7,776 nucleotides of DNA from NCBI GenBank assembly GCA_950075905.1, contig CATMVR010000221.1, positions 1 to 7,776 on the forward strand, in the 5' to 3' direction. The notes below the pieces were generated by a model, which was given only the letters and a program-made list of their open reading frames with translations, did no database searches and was not told where the DNA came from. Source of the DNA: an uncultured Persicitalea sp. (GTDB taxonomy: Bacteria > Bacteroidota > Bacteroidia > Cytophagales > Spirosomataceae). This document shows positions 1-7,463 of the stretch, piece after piece (position 1 is the stretch's first letter; each line of letters begins with the position of its first letter). The position numbers were made by a program, and so were the translations under genes.

Positions 1-1034
1 TTATCCATGAATCTGGAAAGCGCCTGCGCCTGACTGAAATCACCGATCGAGTCCCAGCCCGTATCGGGCCCCAGCGTGCGTAGCAGGCGGGAGTTGTTGT
101 TGCGCAGCGCGCCCAGGTGAAACTGCTGCGTCCAGTCTTTAGAGTGATCCAGCTTAGCCAACTCATACAGCAACGTAGACTTATAAGTATTCTGCGCGTC
201 GTTGTCGGGTACGCTTCCGGCCAATGCTACGGCGGCGGCGTCGAAAGCTGCCCGGTCGTCGAAACTCGTGGCGTAAATATGTTCGAGGCCGTGGTCGGAG
301 AGGCGTCCGCCCATCTCGGCAAAAAAATCGTGGCGCTTGCGGAGCGCTTCGAGCAGGTCGTAGTAGCTTCCGTTGTTAGATACCCCTGCTACCCGGCAGA
401 TTTTCTCCACGTAGTCCTTGTAAGCCGCCGGATCGTCGATGAGTAGCATAGACTTATCAGCCCGGAAGGTAGGAAGTACCTTGATTTCGAAGCCACTGTC
501 GCGGATAGCCTGATGGTATTCCAGCGAATCGGTTGGGTCGTCCGTAGTACAGATCACTTTTACATTCATCTTCCGAAGAAGATTCTTTACACTATATTCC
601 GGACTGCGGAGTTTTTCCGAGCACTCTTCGTAAATGTCCCGGGCAGAATCCGAGTTCAGGATTATGTCTATATCAAAATACCGGAGCAATTCCAGGTGTG
701 TCCAGTGGTAGAGCGGGTTGCGCATGGTGTAGGGTACCGTGGCCGCCCACTGCTCAAACTTTTCCCAGTCGGAGGCATCACCCGTGCAATACTTCTCGGC
801 GATGCCGTTGGTACGCATCGCCCGCCACTTGTAGTGATCGCCGTAGAGCCAGGCTTGGGTCAGGTTTTCGAAGACTTTGTCTTCTGCTATCTGGTCGGGC
901 GGCAGGTGGCAGTGGTAATCAATGATGGGCATCTCTTTGGCGTAGTCGTGGTACAACCGCCGGGCCGTTTCGTTGCGGAGTAGAAAATCCTCGTTTATAA
1001 AGGTCTTCTGGGCTTTATGTTGAATGACTGTCAT
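1..1034 (-). CDS. uxaC: Uronate (glucuronate) isomerase UxaC, C-terminal part cut off by window edge
   Basis: UxaC isomerises D-glucuronate to D-fructuronate (and D-galacturonate to D-tagaturonate), the first cytoplasmic step of hexuronate breakdown. Reading the minus strand from the ATG at 1034 gives an open frame of 344 codons to the window edge. It opens MTVIQHKAQKTFINEDFLLR and continues with RRLYHDYAKEMPIIDYHCHL, PPDQIAEDKVFENL, GDHYKWRAMRTNGI and CTGDASD, which closely match E. coli UxaC as I know it. H41 and H43 in DYHCHL are the HxH metal ligands expected of an amidohydrolase-superfamily TIM barrel. Further on come TTDDPTDSLEYH, SDHGLEH and the family block HLGALRNNN. The family is about 470 residues, so roughly the last 125 lie outside the window. 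It lies 155 bp downstream of uxuA on the same strand. No Shine-Dalgarno is visible; a 5-bp hairpin (1048-1061) lies just upstream of the start. Confidence 0.96.
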   Translation of the reverse strand, partial: MTVIQHKAQKTFINEDFLLRNETARRLYHDYAKEMPIIDYHCHLPPDQIAEDKVFENLTQAWLYGDHYKWRAMRTNGIAEKYCTGDASDWEKFEQWAATVPYTMRNPLYHWTHLELLRYFDIDIILNSDSARDIYEECSEKLRSPEYSVKNLLRKMNVKVICTTDDPTDSLEYHQAIRDSGFEIKVLPTFRADKSMLLIDDPAAYKDYVEKICRVAGVSNNGSYYDLLEALRKRHDFFAEMGGRLSDHGLEHIYATSFDDRAAFDAAAVALAGSVPDNDAQNTYKSTLLYELAKLDHSKDWTQQFHLGALRNNNSRLLRTLGPDTGWDSIGDFSQAQALSRFMD

Positions 1035-1047
1035 GATGTTAATTTTG

Positions 1048-1061
1048 ACCGGGTCGCCGGT
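1048..1061 (-). promoter_or_regulatory. Small hairpin in the uxaC leader
   Basis: Perfect inverted repeat ACCGG-GTCG-CCGGT, a 5-bp GC-rich stem with a 4-nt loop, ending 13 nt before the uxaC ATG. It could influence translation initiation or mRNA stability, but the stem is short and may be chance. There is no T-tract, so it is not a terminator. Confidence 0.3.
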
Positions 1062-1064
1062 GCG

Positions 1065-1193
1065 ATGATAGATTGATAGAATGATAGAATAACTTGCCAG
1101 TCGATTATTGATTAAATGAGTTGAATATCGAGAATAGAACACTATTCACCGCGGGGGCGGACCCCTCATTCACTCATTCTATCAATCTATCAT
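1065..1193. repeat. Intergenic element bounded by inverted 8-mer tandem repeats (MITE/REP-like)
   Basis: The left end carries three tandem copies of TGATAGAW (1066-1089). The right end carries three copies of the reverse complement, WTCTATCA (1177-1200). A perfect 20-nt match in inverted orientation links 1065-1084 to 1174-1193, with 89 nt between. Inside is a GGGG-CGGA-CCCC hairpin (1154-1165) and otherwise AT-rich sequence without an ORF. The layout (terminal inverted repeats, small size, intergenic, GC-rich internal hairpin) resembles a small non-autonomous repeat element or a dispersed intergenic repeat. It could also act as an RNA fold between uxuA and uxaC. No target-site duplication is evident. 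The right repeat runs into the uxuA coding end. The repeats are directly visible; the mobile or regulatory nature is inference. Confidence 0.6.
1154..1165. repeat. GC-rich mini-hairpin inside the inverted-repeat element
   Basis: GGGG-CGGA-CCCC (GGGG-TCCG-CCCC on the minus strand) forms a 4-bp stem with a 4-nt loop, just after the uxuA stop in the direction of transcription. There is no T-run on the minus strand after it, so it is a poor terminator. It may pause transcription or stabilise the uxuA 3' end. Confidence 0.25.
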
Positions 1194-2383
1194 TCTATCA
1201 TTGTTCTTTCGATTCCCATTTCCAGACCGCGTAGCTCGGCCAGGCCGCGTAGCCTGCCAATGGCGGTATAGCCGGGGTTGATGCGCTTGGTGGCGTTGAG
1301 ATCGTCGAGCATGCGGTGGCCGTGATCGGGCCGGAAGGGTAGGCGCAGGTCTGTTCGCCCCTGCTGCTTCCGCCGTTTTTGTTCGTTTAGTAAGGCTTTC
1401 ATAACGCCGTACATATCCACATCGCCGTGGAGATGGTCGGCTTCATAGAAGCTTCCGTCTTCTTCGCGCCGGGTAGCTCTCAGGTGAATAAAATGCACCC
1501 GGTCGCCCAGCCGCTCTACCATGCCCACCAGATCGTTGTCGGCACGTACGCCGTATGAACCGGTGCAGAAGCACAGGCCGTTTTCGGGCAGGTTGCAGCT
1601 ATCCAGCAAAGCGCGGGCATCCTGCTCGGTGCTCACTACGCGCGGGAGGCCCAGAATCGGGTAAGGGGGGTCGTCGGGATGGATCGAGAGCCTAACGCCC
1701 GCTTCGCGGGCAACGGGGGCTATCTCGTTGATAAACTGGTAGAGGTGGCTCCTCAGTTCGGCATCGCCAATGTGTTTGTAGGTAGCAAGTACCTCTCTGA
1801 ATTCTTCAATCGTGAAGCTTTCTTCTGAGCCGGGTAGGCCGGCAATTACATTACGTACCAGCCGCTGCACCAGCTCATCTCCGGCCTTATCGAGCCAGGC
1901 CCGGGCTTTTTGCTGCTCCGCCTCCGTATAGTGCTGCCGCGCCTCGGGGCGTTCCAGCATGTACAGCTCAAAGGCGGCAAACTGGGTGGCGTCAAACCGT
2001 AGGCCCGTAGAACCATCGGGCATGGGGGCGTCGAGGTCGGTGCGGGTCCAGTCGAGCACGGGCATAAAATTGTAGCAAACCGTGTCGATGCCGCTCTTGC
2101 CCAGGTTGACGATAGACTCCTTATAGTTGTCTATGTAGGTTTTGAAATTGCCGGTGCGGGTTTTGATCGCCTCATGGACGGGTATACTCTCTACCACCGA
2201 CCACGAGAGTCCGGCTTTTTCTACGCTGGTAATTCTCTCCTTAATCTCTTCCCGGCTCCATACCTGTCCGTTGGGAATATGATGGAGCGCGGTTACGATA
2301 CCCGTAGCGCCGGCCTGCCGGATATCCGGCAGCGAGACGGGGTCATTCGGGCCAAACCACCGCCATGTTTGTTCAAGTGCCAT
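1190..2383 (-). CDS. uxuA: Mannonate dehydratase UxuA
   Basis: UxuA dehydrates D-mannonate to 2-keto-3-deoxy-D-gluconate in the cytoplasm, downstream of UxaC and fructuronate reductase in glucuronate use. The 397-residue product is full length (E. coli UxuA is about 394) and starts MALEQTWRWFGPNDPVSL, matching the conserved family N-terminus, which supports this ATG. Conserved blocks include GIVTALHHIPNGQVW, SVVESIPVHEAIK, CYNFMPVLDWTRTDL, IHPDDPPYPILGLPR, CTGSYGVRADNDLV, and RPDHGHRMLDD with NPGYTAIGRL near the end. The expected metal ligands of the xylose-isomerase-like barrel are present: H235, C273, H300 and D353. It lies 75 bp downstream of the sigma-factor gene and 155 bp upstream of uxaC, all on one strand, so co-transcription is plausible. 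Oddity: its last codons and TGA are formed by an 8-mer tandem repeat, giving a C-terminus RTMIE. No Shine-Dalgarno is visible. Confidence 0.97.
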   Translation of the reverse strand: MALEQTWRWFGPNDPVSLPDIRQAGATGIVTALHHIPNGQVWSREEIKERITSVEKAGLSWSVVESIPVHEAIKTRTGNFKTYIDNYKESIVNLGKSGIDTVCYNFMPVLDWTRTDLDAPMPDGSTGLRFDATQFAAFELYMLERPEARQHYTEAEQQKARAWLDKAGDELVQRLVRNVIAGLPGSEESFTIEEFREVLATYKHIGDAELRSHLYQFINEIAPVAREAGVRLSIHPDDPPYPILGLPRVVSTEQDARALLDSCNLPENGLCFCTGSYGVRADNDLVGMVERLGDRVHFIHLRATRREEDGSFYEADHLHGDVDMYGVMKALLNEQKRRKQQGRTDLRLPFRPDHGHRMLDDLNATKRINPGYTAIGRLRGLAELRGLEMGIERTMIE

Positions 2384-2420
2384 TCGTGCTGTTACTCTGT
2401 GTTAAAATAGTTGGGGCCTT

Positions 2421-2463
2421 CCTGATAGTAAAGACGAGAATTTTTCCCTTTTACCGTATCAGG
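2421..2463 (-). promoter_or_regulatory. Inverted repeat at the end of the sigma gene, before uxuA
   Basis: CCTGATA (2421-2427) pairs with TATCAGG (2457-2463), a perfect 7-bp arm pair with a 29-nt loop. The right arm spans the sigma-gene stop codon. A GGCC at 2415-2418 could lengthen the stem across a bulge. The long loop and lack of a good T-tract argue against a strong terminator. It might attenuate read-through into uxuA or be chance. Confidence 0.25.
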
Positions 2464-3070
2464 CCACCAAACGATTTTCCGGTACCCGCTCCCGAAGGGT
2501 TTTGAGGGCGCGGCCCATCTGGGTTTCTACGGTTTTGATGGAAATATTGAGCAGGTCGGCGATCTCCCGGTAGCGTAGACCCTCCTCGCGGCTCATGCGG
2601 AAAATAATCTGGCACTGCCGGGGCAAATCGTTGATATGGCCTTCTACCCGGTCGTAGAATTCATTGAAGGCTACCTCCTCAGCGGGAGTGTAGTGGTCGG
2701 CGTAAGCCAGGTTCCATTGAATGCTTTCGAGCGATTCGCGCTCGTGCACGCGATGAATCTTCAATTTGAGGTAATCGAGCGATTGGTTACGAACCGCCCG
2801 GTACATATAGGCCTCAAAGGAAGTATGCACTTCGATTTGCTCGCGGTTTTTCCATAACTTAACGAATACATCCGAGACAACCTCCTCGGCTACCTCGCGG
2901 GCTACCACTACCCGCATGGAGTAGGTGCAGAGAGAGCGATAATAGCGGGTAAACAGCTCCCGAAAGGCTACATAGTCGCCCTCCTGCACTACTTTCTTAA
3001 ACAATACTTCCATCCGGCTTGGCGCTGATTGTTGCTTGCCGAGCGGTTTTGTGACAGCTATAGTTTCCAT
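2459..3070 (-). CDS. RNA polymerase ECF sigma-70 factor (Bacteroidota type)
   Basis: This 203-residue protein is an extracytoplasmic-function sigma factor that would direct RNA polymerase to a small regulon. Sigma region 2 spans about residues 33-103, with FRELFTRYYRSLCTY, the DVFVKLW block and SFEAYMYRAVRNQSLDYLK. Region 4 spans about 140-195, with INDLPRQCQIIFRMSREEG and a helix-turn-helix LRYREIADLLNISIKTVE. This arrangement is typical of the large Bacteroidota family that usually works with FecR anti-sigma factors and SusC/SusD uptake genes. No such partner is next to it: the downstream gene is uxuA and the upstream neighbour is a divergent LacI regulator. Residues 1-19 precede the family-like part, and an in-frame ATG at residue 20 (codon at 3013-3011) is an alternative start. 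The link to hexuronate metabolism rests only on position. Confidence 0.93.
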   Translation of the reverse strand: METIAVTKPLGKQQSAPSRMEVLFKKVVQEGDYVAFRELFTRYYRSLCTYSMRVVVAREVAEEVVSDVFVKLWKNREQIEVHTSFEAYMYRAVRNQSLDYLKLKIHRVHERESLESIQWNLAYADHYTPAEEVAFNEFYDRVEGHINDLPRQCQIIFRMSREEGLRYREIADLLNISIKTVETQMGRALKTLRERVPENRLVA

Positions 3071-3127
3071 ACTGTGTGAGGTTAGGAATAGAATAATTTT
3101 GTGAAAATAAGTAAATAATTAACTGGT

Positions 3128-3164
3128 ACGATTGCGTGATTCCTAACCGAGATTACGCAATCGT
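3128..3164. promoter_or_regulatory. Inverted repeat, candidate operator between sigma gene and lacI-type gene
   Basis: ACGATTGCGT (3128-3137) and ACGCAATCGT (3155-3164) form a perfect 10-bp inverted repeat with a 17-nt spacer. A third, near-identical copy ACGCAACCGT lies at 3209-3218, and 3153-3166 repeats at 3207-3220 with one change (TTACGCAAYCGTTC). The core AAYCGTT, centred on CG, resembles operators of LacI-family proteins. The divergent region between a regulator gene and the sigma-uxuA-uxaC run is where an autoregulatory or pathway operator would be expected. The repeats are seen; binding is inferred. Confidence 0.5.
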
Positions 3165-3213
3165 TCGTTGATTCACAAAAAAATATCTTGAAAAAGATCA
3201 ATATATTTACGCA

Positions 3214-3235
3214 ACCGTTCCCGGTACCGTTCCCG
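3214..3235. repeat. Tandem 10-mer direct repeat upstream of the LacI-family gene
   Basis: ACCGTTCCCG occurs at 3214-3223 and again at 3226-3235, a 12-bp period close to one helical turn. It overlaps the third ACGCAAYCGT copy. The embedded TTCCCG is echoed in inverted form by CGGGAA at 3252-3257. This looks like a cluster of protein-binding half sites. Confidence 0.4.
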
Positions 3236-3245
3236 AAACTCAATC

Positions 3246-3287
3246 TTTTTCCGGGAATAAGTTTAAATTTTTATATTTTTCCGGAAA
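3246..3287. repeat. Direct repeat TTTTTCCGGRAA with 30-bp period
   Basis: TTTTTCCGGGAA (3246-3257) recurs as TTTTTCCGGAAA (3276-3287), exactly 30 bp apart, about three helical turns. The second copy contains the perfect 10-bp palindrome TTTCCGGAAA (3278-3287). It sits about 70-110 bp upstream of the regulator start, in AT-rich sequence suitable for a promoter. A same-face pair of binding sites is plausible but unproven. Confidence 0.4.
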
Positions 3288-3358
3288 TTACATTTCACAG
3301 TACAGAACATAGACTACGGAATAAATAGTATTTTATTAATATATAAGCCAAATCCACT

Positions 3359-4435
3359 ATGGGTAAAGTTTCGGTAACCATTAAAGAAATAGCGCGTCAG
3401 CTGAATATTTCCAAATCTACGGTTTCACGCGCGCTGCGCGATAGCTCTGAAATTAGCGAGGAGACCAAGCAGAAGGTTATCGAGCTGGCCCGAAAACTTG
3501 ACTACTCGCCCAACCCGATTGCGCTAAGCCTGCTGAAAAACCGTACCCAGACCATCGGGATTATCGTGCCGGACATTGATAATCCGTTTTTTTCCCTGGC
3601 TATCAGTGGCGTGGATGATGTAGCCTACCGCCGGGGCTACCACGTAATGATCTACCAGAGCCACGAGTCCTACGAGCGCGAGCAGATCGACGCCCGGCAT
3701 ATTGCCTCGCGGCGGGCCGACGGCCTCATCGTATCGCTGGCCAGCCAGTCGGTCAATCATCAGCATTTTGTGGAGTTGCAGGAGAGCGACATTCCCGTTG
3801 TATTTTTTGACCGCGTCAGCGAACAGGTGAAAACGCATAAGGTACTGGTAGATGACTACGACGGGGCTTTCAGGGGCACGGAGCACCTGATTGAGCAGGG
3901 GTGCCGGCGCATTGCCCACATATCGGGGCCGATGAGCCTGACAATCAGTCGTAACCGTTTCAATGGCTATAAGGATGCGCTCCTCAAACACAAGCTGCCC
4001 TTTCGCGAAGAATGGGTAGTATCGGCCGAATACAGCCAGTCGGAGGGCTCCGACCGGGCCTACCAGCTTATGGCGCTGCGCGAGCGGCCCGATGCCATTT
4101 TTGCGGCCAGCGATCGTATTGCGATAGGAGTGCACTGGGCGCTGCGGCAGTTGGGCTACCGTATGCCCGACGATGTGGCCCTGCTGGGCTTTTCAAATCT
4201 GACTATCTCACCACTGCTCGATCCTCCGCTCAGTTCCGTTGCCCAGCCTTCCTTTGAGATGGGGCAGCAGGCAGCCGAGCTGCTACTGGAACTGATCGAA
4301 CAAAAAAACACCCCGGCCTCTTTCGAAACCAGGGTGCTGAAAACCAATCTTATCGTAAGAGGATCGAGCCAGAAAAAACTTAAACCAAACGATCCAGTTT
4401 CCGCTGAAACTCGCGCAGAATCTTATCCTTCATAG
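3359..4435 (+). CDS. LacI/GalR-family transcriptional regulator
   Basis: The 358-residue protein has an N-terminal helix-turn-helix (about residues 6-25, TIKEIARQLNISKSTVSRAL), a hinge-helix segment (about 50-60, SPNPIALSLLK) and a periplasmic-binding-protein-like effector and dimerisation domain from about residue 64. Within it are the family blocks TIGIIVPDIDNPFF, GYHVMIYQSHESYE, RADGLIVSLAS, IPVVFFDR, GCRRIAHISGP, RPDAIFAASDRIAIG and PDDVALLGFSN. Such proteins repress or activate sugar-catabolic genes in response to a small effector. Lying divergent to the sigma-uxuA-uxaC run, it may regulate hexuronate use and its own gene through the repeats at 3128-3287; the effector is not deducible. 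The family-like sequence ends near RGSSQ (residue 338). The last 18 residues are encoded inside the 3' end of the convergent DUF349 gene, an odd extension. No Shine-Dalgarno is visible before the ATG. Confidence 0.95.
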   Translation: MGKVSVTIKEIARQLNISKSTVSRALRDSSEISEETKQKVIELARKLDYSPNPIALSLLKNRTQTIGIIVPDIDNPFFSLAISGVDDVAYRRGYHVMIYQSHESYEREQIDARHIASRRADGLIVSLASQSVNHQHFVELQESDIPVVFFDRVSEQVKTHKVLVDDYDGAFRGTEHLIEQGCRRIAHISGPMSLTISRNRFNGYKDALLKHKLPFREEWVVSAEYSQSEGSDRAYQLMALRERPDAIFAASDRIAIGVHWALRQLGYRMPDDVALLGFSNLTISPLLDPPLSSVAQPSFEMGQQAAELLLELIEQKNTPASFETRVLKTNLIVRGSSQKKLKPNDPVSAETRAESYPS

Positions 4436-5657
4436 CGATTTTCCGTTTCTGTATATTTAGTCGGCCAAGCATACGCTTGTCTTCGTCTTCGTTGCCGGTC
4501 AGGCTTCTCTCTGTTTCTATGGTTGCAATTTCCAGGTCACTTCGCTCGCGGCTTACAAGCCACTCCATTTCCCGGATTTGGGTACGAAGCTGCTCTTCCT
4601 CACTTTTCATCTCAAAAGCCGGATATTTTCGACTGATGACGCGGGCCAGATAGCTTAGCTCAAAAATCTTGTCGCAGGTGGAGCGGAACTTCTCAGCCAA
4701 CTCCTTGTCGGCCAGTTTGAACGGAATCCGGATGTCTTTCCACTTGCTAAGGAGTACCTTGGCTTTTTCGGACGCCAGCACAATATTGTCATTTTTCAGG
4801 GCATACTCGGCCTGTTCAAGCAGCTTCTGCTGTTCCAGAATTCGCGGGTCTACACGTACTCTGGGCTCAATTCCTTTCGCCAGATTGTACTTGTCGTAGA
4901 AGAGCTTCAGGAAGTGGCGGTAGGCCTTGTTGATCTTGAAGAATTTCTTGGGCGGTACCTCACCAACAGCATTCCAGGCATTCCGGATTTCCCGGGTTTT
5001 CTGGTAGGCAGCGTCCAGGTCGTTGCTCCATGAGAGCTGTTTTACCTGCTTGATCAACCGCTCATACTCATCTACCCGGCCCTGAACAATCTTGTTCTGC
5101 TCGGCGAAGAACTCGCGCCGCCGGTGGAAGAAGTCATCCAGAACCGCCTGAAACTGGGTGTCCACATCTTCCTGAACGGTGCTGTCGACGGGTCCGGTCC
5201 GGATCCATTTGGACTTGACTTCCTGAATGGCATCGGTAGCCGCCTGCCAGTCTGGAATAGCTGCCGCTTCTTTGGCGTCTTCGATCAGCGCCCGTTTGAT
5301 TTCCAGGTTCTTGATCTGATTGACGTGAATCAGTTGTGACAGGTAGTCTTCCGCGGTGTCAAGGCGTTCAAGCAGGGGCACGAAGTCGCCGATGGCATCA
5401 AAACCAATGAGTTTTCGGCGTAGCTGAATCAGCTTGGTCAGGTAGGAACCCTTGTTCTGGGCCTCTTCTATTTCTTTTTCCAGGAGCGACACTTTGCCTT
5501 CCGCAATAGTGAACCTATTCTTGAAATAGTCGATCGCTTCCTGCTCTGTTCTTTTTACCTCACCGATCTGTCTGTCGGGATAATTGAGGTACCCTTTTAA
5601 AAATACTTTGCCATCTTTGACGTAGCCGTATTCTTTCGTTCTTTGGGCATTTTCCAT
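4380..5657 (-). CDS. DUF349-domain protein
   Basis: This is a 425-residue, highly charged, predicted all-helical protein without signal peptide or membrane segment, so cytoplasmic. Three DUF349-like helical repeats are visible. The first is at about 135-190 (DWQAATDAIQEVKSKWIRTGPV, then FHRRREFF). The second, and most canonical, is at about 208-258 (NAWNAVGEVPPKKFFKINKAYRHFLKLFYDKY). The third is at about 292-345 (VLLSKWKDIRIPFKLADKELAEKF). Coiled-coil-like stretches flank them: about 50-70 and the C-terminal 355-425, rich in E, R and K. The family is common in Bacteroidota and actinobacteria but has no firmly established biochemical role, so I assign none. The gene is divergent from ettA (69-bp spacer), and its 3' end overlaps the LacI-family gene by 56 bp on the opposite strand. 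The ATG at 5657 follows an A-rich leader without a Shine-Dalgarno sequence. Confidence 0.92.
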   Translation of the reverse strand: MENAQRTKEYGYVKDGKVFLKGYLNYPDRQIGEVKRTEQEAIDYFKNRFTIAEGKVSLLEKEIEEAQNKGSYLTKLIQLRRKLIGFDAIGDFVPLLERLDTAEDYLSQLIHVNQIKNLEIKRALIEDAKEAAAIPDWQAATDAIQEVKSKWIRTGPVDSTVQEDVDTQFQAVLDDFFHRRREFFAEQNKIVQGRVDEYERLIKQVKQLSWSNDLDAAYQKTREIRNAWNAVGEVPPKKFFKINKAYRHFLKLFYDKYNLAKGIEPRVRVDPRILEQQKLLEQAEYALKNDNIVLASEKAKVLLSKWKDIRIPFKLADKELAEKFRSTCDKIFELSYLARVISRKYPAFEMKSEEEQLRTQIREMEWLVSRERSDLEIATIETERSLTGNEDEDKRMLGRLNIQKRKIAMKDKILREFQRKLDRLV

Positions 5658-5698
5658 TATTTCACTTTTTATCTGCTGGTATAGGGGTTATTTGACGA

Positions 5699-5711
5699 TA
5701 TTTGCCAAATA
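5699..5711. promoter_or_regulatory. Palindrome in the DUF349-ettA divergent promoter region
   Basis: TATTTG-C-CAAATA is a perfect 13-bp palindrome with a single central base, ending 15 nt before the ettA ATG. Read either way it presents TATTTG, similar to the TTTG end of the Bacteroidota -7 element (TAnnTTTG; GATATTTG at 5697-5704 on the plus strand). It may be a shared promoter core or a binding site acting on both genes. No convincing -33 element was located, so the call is tentative. Confidence 0.35.
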
Positions 5712-5726
5712 CAAATTAACTAAAAA

Positions 5727-7394
<1,668 letters not shown>

Positions 7395-7405
7395 CTGTGT
7401 GTGGT

Positions 7406-7427
7406 ACGGGCATCTTGCCCGTCTTTT
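7406..7427 (+). terminator. Rho-independent terminator after ettA
   Basis: ACGGGC (7406-7411), loop ATCTT, GCCCGT (7417-7422), then CTTTT. This gives a perfect 6-bp GC-rich stem with a 5-nt loop and a short T-run, beginning 12 nt after the ettA stop codon. It should end ettA transcription and separate it from the next gene. The core GGGCATCTTGCCC resembles a palindrome I recall as widespread in bacterial intergenic regions, so it may also be a dispersed repeat serving as a terminator. Confidence 0.75.
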
Positions 7428-7440
7428 AAAAAAACAAATA

Positions 7441-7458
7441 AAGGATCAATTAATCCTT
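7441..7458 (+). promoter_or_regulatory. Inverted repeat just upstream of the right-edge ATPase start
   Basis: AAGGAT (7441-7446) and ATCCTT (7453-7458) are perfect 6-bp arms around CAATTA, ending 5 nt before the ATG at 7464. Placed on top of the initiation region, it could be an operator or an RNA fold limiting translation of the ATPase. The AAGGA inside it is too far from the ATG (18 nt) to be a normal ribosome binding site. The whole 69-bp gap must hold any promoter, since a terminator occupies its first half. Confidence 0.3.
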
Positions 7459-7463
7459 GCCCA

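Noticed and set aside
513..983. 156-codon plus-strand open frame
   Set aside because: Antisense to uxaC, whose minus-strand translation matches the family across this whole stretch.
1066..1200. Possible CRISPR array from the repeated TGATAGAW units
   Set aside because: Units are 8 bp, directly abutting and inverted between the two ends. There are no spacers of regular length and no cas genes.
3094..3101. TAATTTTG matching the Bacteroidota -7 box TAnnTTTG on the plus strand
   Set aside because: No TTTG-like -33 element stands at the right distance, and it would give an ~250-nt leader to the regulator gene. An 8-mer with four fixed T/G positions is common in AT-rich DNA.
3185..3198. ATCTT-GAAA-AAGAT hairpin in the lacI upstream region
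   Set aside because: The 5-bp AT-rich stem is weak, frequent by chance in such sequence, and not followed by a T-run.
3524..4135. 203-codon open frame on the minus strand
   Set aside because: It lies entirely antisense to the well-supported LacI-family gene and has no recognisable domain. A long shadow frame is expected from the codon bias of the real gene.
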